A stretch of DNA of 64,000 nt, from positions 682,001-746,000 of the forward strand of contig NZ_JAPDHZ010000004.1 in assembly GCF_029525555.1 (NCBI RefSeq). The letters are read 5' to 3'. This document shows positions 46,526-55,849 of the stretch, piece after piece. Every line of letters begins with the position of its first letter. Position 1 is the first letter of the stretch. This DNA comes from Cohnella ginsengisoli (lineage in GTDB: Bacteria; Bacillota; Bacilli; Paenibacillales; Paenibacillaceae). The notes beneath the pieces were generated by a model. The model saw only the letters and a program-made list of their open reading frames with translations. It was not told where the DNA came from and made no database searches. The position numbers and the translations under genes are program-made.

Positions 46526-47756
46526 TTATTCGGCGATCGTGAGCAGGGCGGCCGGTTGGTCCAGCTTGCCTGCGCCGACGATGCGGTCTTTCATGTCCTT
46601 GATGCGGTCGAAGGCCGGAGCCATGTACACATTCGCCTTGACGCGTTCGCCCGGGGCGATGACGACGATGTCCGCACCGTCGCCGACGATCGCATAGTCC
46701 TCGATAATGGCGCCTTCGCCGATGATCGCGCGATTGATCTTCGCATGCTTGCCGATCTTCGCGTGCGGCATGACGACGCTGTCCCGGATGACGCTGCTCG
46801 CGCCGATCTGGCTGCCGATCGAGACGACGGAGCGATCGATCTCGCCGCGAGGCGTGACGCCCTGATGAATAAGCGACCCGCGGATTTGCGCGCCTACGCC
46901 GGAAGAGAAATGCACGACCGAAGACAGGGCGGAAGCGTTCATCGGCCATTCCGGCGTGCCGATGTGAACGGCGCCGTCCAGTAGATCCATGTTGGCTTCC
47001 CATAGGCTGCCGATCGTGCCCACGTCGCGCCAGTAGCCGCCGAACTTGTAGGCATGGAGCGGTTCGCCGTCAGCCAGCATCCGCGGGATGACGTCCTTGC
47101 CGAAGTCGCGCGAGGAAACGGGATCTGCCGCGTCCTGCAGCAAAAGGCGACGCAGGTCGTTCCAGCGGAACACGTAGACGCCCATCGAAGCGAGGTTGCT
47201 CTTCGGCGCGGCGGGCTTTTCGGCGAAGTCGACGATTCGGCCATCTTCGTCCGTGCTCATGATGCCGAATCGGCTCGCTTCCTCCCAGGCGACGTTCTTC
47301 ACGACGATCGTCGCGCTTGCGCCGCTTTTGCGGTGAGCGGAGAGGAGGGGCGCATAATCCATTTGGTAAATGTGGTCGCCGGAAAGGATCAGCACGTCCT
47401 CGGGCGCATGACTGTCGATGTAATCTATATTTTGAAAGATCGCGTCGGCTGTGCCTATGTAGCCTTCGCCGCCAAGACGGTCTGCCGGCAGCAAGGTTTG
47501 GCCGCGCTGCGCGCGCGGACCGGCGCTCCATGTTTTAGCTTCGCTTAAGTATTGGTGGATGGATTCGGAGCGGTACTGCGTAACGATGCCGATATTATCG
47601 ATGAAGGAGTTTAAGCAGTTGCTGATCGGAAAATCGATGATGCGTTGTTTTCCACCGAAAGGTACGGCCGGTTTGGCCCATTGCTGCGTTAGCGGATGCA
47701 GCCGCTTGCCTTCCCCCTCCAGCTAATAGCATGGCTAAAACCTTTTGCTTGCTCAT
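46526..47756 (-). CDS. glgC: Glucose-1-phosphate adenylyltransferase, frame broken by +1 base
   Basis: Makes ADP-glucose for glycogen synthesis. 409 residues after correction. The N-terminal nucleotidyltransferase domain has LLAGGEGKRLHPLTQQWAKP (residues 10-29) and FPISNCLNS; the catalytic region LGGEGYIGTADAIFQN and ILSGDHIYQMDY follows, and a left-handed beta-helix closes the protein. Five C on the plus strand (47713-47717) should be four. ATG 47756 lies 13 bases after AAGGAGG. It lacks adjacent glgD and glgA, which is unusual; the next gene on the same strand is an alpha-glycosidase, suggesting a role in alpha-glucan turnover. Confidence 0.92.
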
Positions 47757-47871
47757 CCTCTGCTCTTCCTCCTTGAAAATGACTGCCAGATCAATCATAG
47801 ATAGTAATTAACCAACGCATATATAACTTGAAACTAGAACTTATTTTTCAATTGTGAACAAAATGTGTCCG

Positions 47872-47906
47872 AAAAAAAAGATACCTGCATGTGCAATGCA
47901 GGTATC
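47872..47906 (-). terminator. Terminator of the alpha-glycosidase gene
   Basis: A perfect 11-bp stem, GATACCTGCAT with ATGCAGGTATC, 5-base loop; the A8 run on the left gives T8 on the minus strand. Confidence 0.9.
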
Positions 47907-47917
47907 CGGGTAGCGCG

Positions 47918-49668
47918 TTATACGATGGAGCGGCTTAAGATCCGGTATCCGAGCGGCTCCAGGCCGATGTGCATGAGTCCGTCCTCCGGCTTGACCGGTT
48001 CGCCGCTCAGCGCGTCGATCCAATCGTCGGCGATCATCGGATGGACGAGGACCGTCTCCTTTTCGGAGTTGTTCATCCATATGGTGAAATGATGATTCCC
48101 GTCGATCCGCTCGTAGACAACCGCACTGTCTCCGGCTTCGGCCTTCAGGAAGCGGAAGCGTCCCGAGCGGAGCACTTGATTCGATTTGCGCAGATCGATC
48201 AGCAGTCTGTAAAAATCGAACAGCTCGCGATCCTGGCGCTTGAAGTCCCACTCCATGCATTTGCGGCAATCCGGGTCGCCGTCTCCGGCAAGCCCGACTT
48301 CGTCGCCGTAGAAGATGCAGGGCGTCCCGATAAACGTAAGCAAAAACACGATCGCGAGCTTGAGCCTCCGTTTGTCGGACCCCATCATCGTCAAAATGCG
48401 CGGCGTGTCGTGGCTGCTCAGCATATTGAAGACGACTTCGTTCGTTTGCTGCGGGTAACGCATCAGAACGTTGTTGATCTTGCTCGCGAAGTCGCCGGCA
48501 TCGGCTTCGCCCGGACTGAAAAATTCGTTCACGCGATCGGCGAACGGATAATTCATGACCGAATCGAATTGGTCGCCGAGCAGCCAGCGAAGCGAGTCGG
48601 ACCATACTTCGCCGATAATATAAGCCTCGGGATTGATGCTTTTGACCGTCCGCCGGAAGTCCCGCCAGAACGAATGGTCGATCTCGTTGGCGACGTCCAG
48701 GCGCCAGCCGTCGATGCCGACTTCCTTAAGCCAGTATTCGGCGACGCCGAGCAGGTAGTGTTTGACCTCCGGGTTGGCCGTATTGAGCTTGGGCATGGAG
48801 GCGAAAAAACCGAACGTGTCGTAGTTCGGATTGCCTTCCTCGATACGGACCGGATAATCGTAAATATGATACCAATGCTTGTACCTGGATTTTTCGCCGT
48901 GCTTTACGATGTCCTTAAACGGGTGGAAGTCTACGCTCGTATGGTTAAAAACGGCGTCGAGCACGATTCGGATGCCTTTATCGTGTGCGGCGTCGACCAG
49001 CTTTTTTAAGCGTCTTGGCATCTCCGAAATGCGGGTCTACTTTTCGGTAATCGATCGTATCGTATTTATGGTTGCTTGGCGCCTCGAACACCGGCGTCAA
49101 ATAGACGGCGGTCACGCCCAGCTCCGTCAAGTAATCGAGCCGGTCGACGATGCCTTGAAGATCGCCGCCGAAGTGGCCCTCGCGCGTCGGCGTGCCGCCC
49201 CAGGGAAGCGTTCCTTCGGGATCGTTGGACGGATCCCCGTTGGCGAAACGGTCTGGCATGATCTGATAGAAAACCGCCGACTTCGTCCACTCGGGCGGCG
49301 TAAATATATCGATCTCGTGAATGAACGGCATCTCGTAATAACCGCCGGGCGGGTACGGCTCTTCTCCGAAGATGCCGGATTCGATCATCCAGACCCGGTC
49401 GCCGCCGGATTCCATCTTGAAGCCGTACGAGAACCGCTTGCGTTCGGGTTTGACTTCGCATTCCCAATAATCGAACAAGCCGTCGCTGGCGATTTTCTCC
49501 ATGCGGCAATCGTGATGGTGACGCTCCCAATCGTATTTGTCGCCGGTGACGGCGACGACGCTGTCGACGTCGTCTTTTTTTGGTCCTCACTCGCAGATGG
49601 AAGGTGTCCTTGTCATAGGAATAAGCCCAGTTGCTGCGCGGGGAATGGTAGAAGCATTCGAGCTGCAT
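47918..49668 (-). CDS. Alpha-glycosidase (GH13, neopullulanase/cyclomaltodextrinase type), two +1 frame breaks
   Basis: Hydrolyses cyclodextrins, pullulan or maltodextrins. 582 residues after correction. An N-terminal CBM34-like domain (about 1-120, MQLECFYHSPRSNWAYSYDK) precedes the GH13 barrel with DAVFNHTS (region I), GWRLDVANEID (nucleophile Asp), IGEVWSD (acid/base Glu) and LSSHDTPR (region IV). Plus-strand T6 (49002-49007) should be five and T7 (49575-49581) should be six. No signal peptide, so it acts on imported sugars. ATG 49668 follows GAAGGTG. Fine specificity cannot be read from sequence. Confidence 0.9.
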
Positions 49669-49752
49669 GACGCGCACCTTCTTTGGCTAATATGTTTGCG
49701 GCGGTCGGGCCTGGGCTTGAACGAATTCGATCGTCCGTCTGCGATTCCGGAA

Positions 49753-50571
49753 TCAGCCGTGAATAAGAGATTCCGCGCCGTCGATGTAGATCGGCGTCCC
49801 GGTAATATGCGAAGACTCGTCGGAAGCGAGGAACTTGACGAGGCTGGCGACCTGCTTGGCGCTGCCCGGCTTGTGGCGCAGCGGCTGGTCGCCTTCGGGA
49901 AATTCCACCGGTATCGCGATCTCGTCGACCTCGGGCCTGCGGTCCGTATTTTCCTCGATGTTCGTCTCGATCGCGCCCGGACAAATCGCGTTGACGCGGA
50001 TGCGGTATTTGGCAAGCTCGAGGGCGGCCATCTGCATGAAGGCGACCTGGCCGGCCTTGGACGTGCTGTAGGCGCTGAAGCCGAAGTTGGAAAAGACGCG
50101 GTTGCCGTTAATGGAGCTCGTAATGATAATGCTGCCGCCGTGTTTTTTGAGCGCGGGGACCGCGTACTTGACCGTGAGGAAGGTGCCGGTCAGGTTGATG
50201 CCGATCGTCGTGCTCCAATCGTCGAAGCCCATGTCCTCGATCGGCAACAGTACGCCGTTGATGCCCGCATTGGCCACGACGATGTCGAGCCGGCCCCATG
50301 TATCGAGTACTTTTTGCACGGCGGCCTCCATATCGGCTTCGACGGAGATGTCGGCCTCGACGGGGATCGCTTCGCCGCCGGCGCCTGCGATCTTATGTAC
50401 CGCCTGCTCCAGCTCGTCGTCGCCGCCCCTTCCGAGCAGCGCCACCTTCGCGCCGTCGCGGGCGAGCCTGATTGCCGAGGCGAGCCCGATGCCCGATGCG
50501 GCGCCTGTGACCAGGGCGACCTTTCCTGCAAGATCGCCGTTGCCTGCGCCGGCTTGTGCAGCGTTAGCCAT
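49753..50571 (-). CDS. Short-chain dehydrogenase/reductase
   Basis: A classical SDR of 272 residues: ALVTGAASGIGLASAIRLA near residue 18, NAGINGV, catalytic Ser in IIITSSINGNR, and YSTSKAGQVAFMQM for Tyr and Lys. ATG 50571 with AAAGGAGCG upstream is preferred to an in-frame start 63 bases further out. The substrate is unknown; resemblance to glucose/3-oxoacyl reductases is general to the family. It is divergent from the VanX-type gene. Confidence 0.83.
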   Translation of the reverse strand: MANAAQAGAGNGDLAGKVALVTGAASGIGLASAIRLARDGAKVALLGRGGDDELEQAVHKIAGAGGEAIPVEADISVEADMEAAVQKVLDTWGRLDIVVANAGINGVLLPIEDMGFDDWSTTIGINLTGTFLTVKYAVPALKKHGGSIIITSSINGNRVFSNFGFSAYSTSKAGQVAFMQMAALELAKYRIRVNAICPGAIETNIEENTDRRPEVDEIAIPVEFPEGDQPLRHKPGSAKQVASLVKFLASDESSHITGTPIYIDGAESLIHG

Positions 50572-50670
50572 GTTCGATCGCTCCTTTAATTCGCAGTTGG
50601 TTTTCCACACAAAGGTATACCCGCCGCTTTGCAAGCTGCAACAACTCGCGCTTCATCCGCGATGGAATGA

Positions 50671-50679
50671 TGCTATAAT
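50671..50679 (+). promoter_or_regulatory. Extended -10 promoter of the VanX-type gene
   Basis: TGCTATAAT fits TGnTATAAT; no clear -35 is seen. It lies 36 bp before the ATG. Confidence 0.5.
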
Positions 50680-50714
50680 AATGGTTACGATCGCGCGAAG
50701 GAGGAGGCCTAAGC

Positions 50715-51557
50715 ATGCGCAGCAAATGGATGGTCCCGCTCGCGGTCGCTTTGTCCGTCGCCGCGGCGCCAGCCGTCGACGCAGCAGCCACGTTCGGCAT
50801 GACCGCTGCGGCTTCGGCCGCTTTATCCGCCCGGATCGGCGAGATCACGGCCGGGACGGCAAGGCCGGACACATCGACCTTGGCGGTTTCGTCGTCGGAC
50901 ACGCAAGCCGCCGAGCCTGCCGAGCGTCCGCCGGCCAAGAAGCGCAAGCTGCCTAAAGGATTCGTCTATCTGGACGAAGTTATCCCTGCGGCCCAATACG
51001 ATATACGCTATTTTAGCGATTACAACTTCGTAGGCGCCCGCGTCGAAGGGTACAAGGCGCCATTTGCGGTCATGACGCAGCAGGCCGCCAAGGCGCTGAA
51101 GGCGGTTGCAGGCGATCTCGCCGCCAAAGGCTACAAGCTCGTTATTTACGACGCTTACCGCCCGCAGAAGGCGGTTGATCACTTCATTCGCTGGTCGAAG
51201 GATCCGAAGGACCAGAAGACGAAGGATATCTTTTACCCGGACACGGACAAGAGCAAGCTGTTCAAGCTCGGTTACCTTGCCAGCAAGTCGGGGCATTCCA
51301 GAGGCAGCACGGTCGATCTGTCGATCGCGAGCGTCGAGACCGGCAAGCTCGTCGACATGGGCGGCAGCTTCGACTTTCTCGGACCGGTGTCGGCGCATGG
51401 CGCGAAGCTCGCGAACGCGGCGCATACGGCGAACCGCAGCCTGCTGAAGAAGGCGATGGAAAAGCGGGGCTTTAAGGCTTACAGCAAGGAATGGTGGCAT
51501 TATACGCTAGCGAAGGAGCCCTATCCGAAAACGTATTTTGATTTCGACGTTGAGTAG
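50715..51557 (+). CDS. Secreted D-alanyl-D-alanine dipeptidase (VanX/DdpX family, M15D)
   Basis: A 280-residue zinc dipeptidase with a signal peptide (MVPLAVALSVAAAPAVDAAA region) and an Ala/Pro-rich linker to residue 75. The catalytic domain shows YDAYRPQKAVDHF (the conserved Arg), SGHSRGSTVDLSI (SxHxxGxxxD zinc ligands) and EWWHY (catalytic Glu and third ligand). The family cleaves free D-Ala-D-Ala; VanX itself is cytoplasmic, so export here suggests recycling or use of wall-derived dipeptide. No vanH or vanA is near, so resistance should not be inferred. Strong GAAGGAGG site. Confidence 0.88.
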   Translation: MRSKWMVPLAVALSVAAAPAVDAAATFGMTAAASAALSARIGEITAGTARPDTSTLAVSSSDTQAAEPAERPPAKKRKLPKGFVYLDEVIPAAQYDIRYFSDYNFVGARVEGYKAPFAVMTQQAAKALKAVAGDLAAKGYKLVIYDAYRPQKAVDHFIRWSKDPKDQKTKDIFYPDTDKSKLFKLGYLASKSGHSRGSTVDLSIASVETGKLVDMGGSFDFLGPVSAHGAKLANAAHTANRSLLKKAMEKRGFKAYSKEWWHYTLAKEPYPKTYFDFDVE

Positions 51558-51571
51558 GAGGCGGACGAAGG

Positions 51572-51793
51572 ATGCTATGGATTGTCGTAATCTCGGCGAT
51601 GTTGCTATTCTCGGTCATTGCGGCGTTTTCCGATAAAGAGGGCAAGACGCTCGGCAGCCTGGCGCAAACGGCGACGGTTTTTTGTTTGATTTATGCGCTC
51701 TTTTACGAACGCGGGCATGCGGTTCTTTGCGTGCTGGCATCCGTGTCCTGGACGGTATTTCAATTTTCCAAATCGGATACGAGATGGAGATAA
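51572..51793 (+). CDS. Small membrane protein of unknown function
   Basis: 73 residues with two hydrophobic helices (MLWIVVISAMLLFSVIAAFS and ATVFCLIYALFYERG to a third short stretch VLCVLASVSWTVF). It starts 14 bp after the VanX-type gene with GTAGGAGG a little upstream, so cotranscription is likely. I do not recognise the family. Confidence 0.65.
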   Translation: MLWIVVISAMLLFSVIAAFSDKEGKTLGSLAQTATVFCLIYALFYERGHAVLCVLASVSWTVFQFSKSDTRWR

Positions 51794-51849
51794 ACGTATA
51801 TTTAATGACAATAATTATTGCAGTTAAATAACATAAAAGGGTGACGGGC

Positions 51850-52290
51850 ATGCTGGTTGACGTAAAAGACCGACTGGATCAACGCCAAATCTACGAGCTG
51901 CTAGAGTTGTCCGTATTTCCGGATCCCGACAGCATCGTGAAGGTGCTGAACGAATACAAGGGAAATCCGCGATTGCATATCCAAGGCTACGAAGACAACG
52001 GGGAGATCATCGGCGTCATCGGCTACGAGACGGATGAAGACCGCGTCGCGACCATCCGTCATATCGCGGTCGATCCGGACGAGCGGGGCAAAGGATACGG
52101 CAGGGGGATGGTCCTGCATCTGCTGAGCGCCGCCGATCCCGAGCGCATCGAAGCGGAGACGGACGAGGACGGCGTGAATTTCTATCGCAGCATCGGCTTC
52201 GCCGTACATAGCTTGGGCGAAAAGTATCCGGGTACGGAGCGTTTCCGCTGCATGTACGTGGTCGAGCCGGACGAAGAGGAAGACGACTAA
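51850..52290 (+). CDS. GNAT-family N-acetyltransferase
   Basis: A 146-residue acetyltransferase. The acetyl-CoA-binding loop lies in IAVDPDERGKGYGRGMVLHL (R/Q-x-x-G-x-G type) near residue 73, and NFYRSIGFAVHSLGEKYPG marks the C-terminal strand. ATG 51850 after AAAGGGTGA is chosen over GTG 51841, which overlaps the ribosome site. The substrate is unknown. Confidence 0.82.
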   Translation: MLVDVKDRLDQRQIYELLELSVFPDPDSIVKVLNEYKGNPRLHIQGYEDNGEIIGVIGYETDEDRVATIRHIAVDPDERGKGYGRGMVLHLLSAADPERIEAETDEDGVNFYRSIGFAVHSLGEKYPGTERFRCMYVVEPDEEEDD

Positions 52291-52312
52291 CGAACGAGGA
52301 GAGGTTCATCGC

Positions 52313-52867
52313 ATGCGGGCGATAATCGATTTGTTCGGCTATTTAATTTTAGTAGGCGGTACGATCGTCGGCTTGATGAGCGGCTCCGTCACCCTCATCG
52401 TACTCAGCCTATTCGGCGGTCCCGTTTTGTTGGGAGTGTCGCATTTGATCGGCATCGCGGAGAATGTGCAGGCGCACTTGCTCGACCTTCCTCCGACGAT
52501 GGATACGGTACGCAGCTTCATCAAGAAAGCACCGGAATACGCCATCGACGGCTCGGATGCCGGGATCGAAGTTTATCCTTCGGCGGACGCCAATTACGAA
52601 TGGATCGAGCTGAACGGCGACGTTTATATGCGGTCCAAGCCGTTCCGCAAATATATCGAGCACGTCGACAATCGGTATTCGTTCGCGCTGCCGGGCCGTG
52701 AGACGGTCGTTCTACGCGCTTTCGACCATTATTACAAAGGCGCGCCTCTATTTTGGAGCGACGGACATGCCTATGTCATGTTGAGCGCCATCGGCCTGAC
52801 GGGCGTCAGGGAGAACGACCGCGTCGCACTCCGAGCGATCCATCCAGCAGAAGAAGCGATCGATTAA
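52313..52867 (+). CDS. Membrane-associated protein of unknown function
   Basis: 184 residues. The first 50 form hydrophobic segments (FGYLILVGGTIVGLMSGSVT and LIVLSLFGGPVLLGVSHLIG), followed by a soluble domain of about 130 residues (EYAIDGSDAGIEVYPSADAN). ATG follows GAGGAGAGG and lies 22 bp after the GNAT gene, suggesting an operon. I cannot name a family. Confidence 0.65.
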   Translation: MRAIIDLFGYLILVGGTIVGLMSGSVTLIVLSLFGGPVLLGVSHLIGIAENVQAHLLDLPPTMDTVRSFIKKAPEYAIDGSDAGIEVYPSADANYEWIELNGDVYMRSKPFRKYIEHVDNRYSFALPGRETVVLRAFDHYYKGAPLFWSDGHAYVMLSAIGLTGVRENDRVALRAIHPAEEAID

Positions 52868-52925
52868 TAGGCCGGGCGTTATGGTTGCAAACGTACGCGT
52901 ATGCGAATTTTCCGGAGGTGTACTG

Positions 52926-53234
52926 ATGATCCTTCAATCGGCGACGCTCAACGTCAAGCCTGGCATGGCAAGCGAATTCGAGAGCAGCTTCCGCAAGTCC
53001 CAAGCGCTGCTCGCCGGTTCGAGAGGCTATATTTCGCACGAGCTCCACAAATGCGTGGAGCAGGAAGGCCGCTACATGCTGCTCGTCAAATGGCAATCGC
53101 TCGGCGATCATGTCGCCGGTTTCATGGGTTCCCCGGCGCGAGCGGCGTGGGAGTCTGCGCTGCAGGGATTTTACGAAGACGAGCCGGAGAGCGATCATTA
53201 CATCCGCATCCGTTTGGACGAACCGTTTCCATAA
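52926..53234 (+). CDS. Antibiotic biosynthesis monooxygenase (ABM) domain protein
   Basis: A dimeric alpha-beta-barrel protein of 102 residues (LQSATLNVKPGMASEFESSF; YMLLVKWQSLGDHVAGFMGS). The family includes monooxygenases and heme-degrading enzymes; many members are uncharacterised stress proteins. ATG 52926 has CCGGAGGTG upstream; the frame extends 15 codons further without support. Confidence 0.82.
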   Translation: MILQSATLNVKPGMASEFESSFRKSQALLAGSRGYISHELHKCVEQEGRYMLLVKWQSLGDHVAGFMGSPARAAWESALQGFYEDEPESDHYIRIRLDEPFP

Positions 53235-53252
53235 TGGAAAAGAGGGAATACA

Positions 53253-53762
53253 TTGTCGCAGCACGAAGACTATCGCATCGAAATCGCCCGGTTCGAGGAT
53301 CTGGCGGACATCGTCTCCATCTACAATTCGACGATCGCGGGCAGACAGGTGACGGCGGATCTGGCGCCGGTGTCGGTCGAGAGCCGCATCGGCTGGTTCG
53401 AGGCGCATCGGCCGAACCGGCATCCTTTATGGGTATTGCGCAGAGAAGGGCGAGTCGCGGGATGGCTAAGCTTTTCGCCTTACCATAGTAGAGCGGCATA
53501 TGATGCGACGGCGGAGCTCAGCATCTACGTCGCCGAGTCCGACCGGGGACTTGGCCTGGGCGGCTTGCTCATCCGGCATGCCATCGCGGCAGCGCCGCCG
53601 CTCGGCATCAAGACGCTGGTCGGGCTCGTCTTCGGACACAACGAACCGAGCCTCCGCCTCCTCGGCAAGCACGGCTTCGAACGGTGGGGACAACTGCCGC
53701 GCGTCGCGGAGCTCGACGGGGTCGAGCGGGACCTGGTCATCGTCGGCCTGCGCGTCTGCTGA
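53253..53762 (+). CDS. GNAT-family N-acetyltransferase (phosphinothricin acetyltransferase-like)
   Basis: 169 residues. Family features are FEDLADIVSIYNSTIAGRQ near the start, LSIYVAESDRGLGLGGLLIR (acetyl-CoA loop) and GHNEPSLRLLGKHGFERWG. It resembles Pat/YncA acetyltransferases that modify phosphinothricin or methionine sulfoximine; the real substrate is not shown. The start is TTG with AAAAGAGGGAA upstream. Its terminator is the insertion site of the following intron. Confidence 0.85.
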   Translation: MSQHEDYRIEIARFEDLADIVSIYNSTIAGRQVTADLAPVSVESRIGWFEAHRPNRHPLWVLRREGRVAGWLSFSPYHSRAAYDATAELSIYVAESDRGLGLGGLLIRHAIAAAPPLGIKTLVGLVFGHNEPSLRLLGKHGFERWGQLPRVAELDGVERDLVIVGLRVC

Positions 53763-53846
53763 AGCGGTCGAGGAGACTTCGGAGTGACGCTATTGTTATT
53801 TTCGTACATGCCGGCAAAGCACCATGGTGTTTGTTTTTATTTCGAG

Positions 53847-53875
53847 AACATCCTCTTTTGGGAGGATGTTTTTTT
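53847..53875 (+). terminator. Terminator that forms the group IIC intron target
   Basis: AACATCCTC (53847-53855) pairs with GAGGATGTT (53862-53870), followed by a T-run to 53875. The intron 5' end follows four bases later, the arrangement known for group IIC introns, which target transcription terminator hairpins. Confidence 0.88.
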
Positions 53876-53878
53876 GTT

Positions 53879-55761
53879 GTACGCCCAGCATGGGCGTCAT
53901 CTTTAGGGTGAAAGTCCCGAACGGGGGCTGGCGAGCGCCTACCGTAGCCAAGGGCAAGGGTGTCCGTCGCGAGGCGGAATCTGAAGGAAGCCGGAGGCAA
54001 ATGCACGGGCCAAGGTATACGAACTGGATTCGAGGCAGGGTTAGCCGGATGAGTTGTCAACACACAACGAAATCCAAAGCCGCCAAGGGCTAACCCTGTA
54101 AACTCCAGTGGTCGCGGGCAGACAGATGGCGTTCTTATCTGGGGAGGCCTGCGGGATGAAAAAAAAGCGAAGTCATTTCGTAACCGCAACCGGGAGGTTG
54201 CGCTGAACCCGCAGGAGTCAGCAGAGGCCATAGTACGCAGACTGTTGCAACAGCTGCGGAAGGGCCGAACCGAAAGGAGAGAGGAAACCGATGCGTTCGC
54301 GCGATGAGCAACGACAGCCGAATATCCCGCAAGGGAGCTTGCTGCAAAGAGAAGCGGTGAAGCCGCAAGGGTATGCAGGAGCGCCGAGTTCATCGCCGGC
54401 ACAAGTCGCCCCTTCCTCTCGCAAAGCCAGTAACGACTTGCTGGAGCGGATGCTCGAGGGCGCAAACCTGAGGGACGCGTACAAGCGAGTGGTCCAAAAC
54501 GGAGGAGCGCCCGGTGTGGACGGTGTAACGGTAGCGCAGCTACAAGCTTACCTGAAAACGCACTGGGAGTCGGTGAAGACCGAACTCCTCGCGGGAACCT
54601 ACAGACCTGCGCCCGTCAGACGGGTGGAAATCCCCAAACCCGGAGGCGGCGTACGGCTGCTTGGCATCCCGACCGTGATGGACCGACTGCTACAGCAAGC
54701 GCTTCTGCAAGTGATGAATCCGATTTTCGATGCCGAATTCTCTCCAAGCAGCTACGGCTTTCGGCCAGGCAAGCGTGCGCACGATGCGGTGCGGCAGGCT
54801 CAATCCTACATCCAGAGCGGACTGCGCTGGGTCGTAGACATGGACCTGGAGAAGTTCTTTGACCGGGTGAACCACGACATGCTCATGGCCAGAGTGGCAC
54901 GTAAGGTGACGGACCAACGCGTCCTGAAGCTGGTTCGCGCCTATCTGAATGCCGGCGTCATGGAGAACGGGGTTTGCCAGCGAACGGAGGAAGGGACGCC
55001 GCAAGGCGGACCGCTTAGTCCACTACTGGCAAACATCCTGTTGGACGACCTGGACAAGGAGTTAACGCGCAGAGGACTGCACTTCGTCCGCTATGCGGAC
55101 GATTGCAACATCTTCGTAGCCAGCAAACGCGCCGGAGAACGCGTCATGGGGTCGGTGGTTCGCTTTGTAGAAGGAAAGCTAAGACTGAAAGTGAACCGGG
55201 AAAAGAGTGCGGTAGCCAGACCGCGGGAGCGAAAGTTTCTAGGATTTAGCTTCATGAACAACCGGCAAGCGACGATTCGATTGGCACCAAAGACGATTTC
55301 TCGGTTCAAGGACAAGGTCCGGGAACTGACGAACCGTACGAAGTCTATGCCAATGGAGGAACGGATAAACCGGCTAAACCGCTATACGATGGGGTGGCTG
55401 GGCTACTTCCGGATGGCTGCTGCGAAGAAACACCTCGAGCAATTCGATGGCTGGATTCGTAGACGGCTGCGCATGTGCCTGTGGAAGCAATGGAAGCGAG
55501 TGCGAACGCGCATCCGCGAACTAAGAGCGCTGAATGTACGGGAGTGGGCCTGTTATGTCATGGCCAACTCCCGGCGCGGCCCTTGGGAAATGTCCCGGAA
55601 CATAAACAACGCCCTTCCGACCTCCTACTGGGAGGCAAAAGGGCTGAAAAGTCTGCTTACTCGTTACAAGGAGCCTTGTTAACCTTTTGGAACCGCCGTA
55701 TGCGGACCCGCATGTACGGTGGTGTGAGAGGACGGAGGCTAGCCGCCTCCTCCTACTCGAT
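53879..55761 (+). mobile_element. Group IIC (bacterial class C) intron
   Basis: About 1.88 kb. The 5' end GTACGCCCAGCATGGGCG is followed by the conserved domain I stretch TTTAGGGTGAAAGTCCCG and about 410 bp of ribozyme before the maturase gene. Downstream, domain V (about 55688-55724) reads ACCGCCGTATGCGG, ACCC loop, CGCATGTACGGTGGT, with CGC as catalytic triad as in group IIC instead of AGC. Domain VI is the GGAGGC/GCCTCC hairpin at about 55735-55750, ending CTACTCGAT. The exact 3' end is inferred. It sits after the GNAT terminator and ahead of the rhamnose operon, so it interrupts no gene. Confidence 0.88.
54291..55682 (+). CDS. ltrA: Group II intron reverse transcriptase/maturase
   Basis: A 463-residue intron-encoded protein. 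RT blocks: NGGAPGVDGVTVAQLQAYL, VRRVEIPKPGGGVRLLGIPT, SYGFRPGKRAHDAV, DLEKFFDRVNHD, TPQGGPLSPLLANILLDDL and the catalytic FVRYADDCNIF near residue 270. The X/maturase domain follows (MGWLGYFRMAAAKKHLEQFD). It ends without an HNH endonuclease domain, as in class C elements. ATG 54291 has AAAGGAGAGAGG upstream. The frame is intact, unlike many neighbours. Confidence 0.95.
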   Translation: MRSRDEQRQPNIPQGSLLQREAVKPQGYAGAPSSSPAQVAPSSRKASNDLLERMLEGANLRDAYKRVVQNGGAPGVDGVTVAQLQAYLKTHWESVKTELLAGTYRPAPVRRVEIPKPGGGVRLLGIPTVMDRLLQQALLQVMNPIFDAEFSPSSYGFRPGKRAHDAVRQAQSYIQSGLRWVVDMDLEKFFDRVNHDMLMARVARKVTDQRVLKLVRAYLNAGVMENGVCQRTEEGTPQGGPLSPLLANILLDDLDKELTRRGLHFVRYADDCNIFVASKRAGERVMGSVVRFVEGKLRLKVNREKSAVARPRERKFLGFSFMNNRQATIRLAPKTISRFKDKVRELTNRTKSMPMEERINRLNRYTMGWLGYFRMAAAKKHLEQFDGWIRRRLRMCLWKQWKRVRTRIRELRALNVREWACYVMANSRRGPWEMSRNINNALPTSYWEAKGLKSLLTRYKEPC

Positions 55762-55849
55762 TTTATCCGAAAATGCATATTCAAAAATAAACAAAGATGA
55801 TATAGTGAAAACAAAAGAAAACAAAACACTTATTCGGAGGTCTCATCTC

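Noticed and set aside
50715..51557. A vancomycin-resistance locus.
   Set aside because: Only a VanX-like enzyme is present, and it carries a signal peptide; no vanH, vanA-type ligase or vanRS genes lie nearby.
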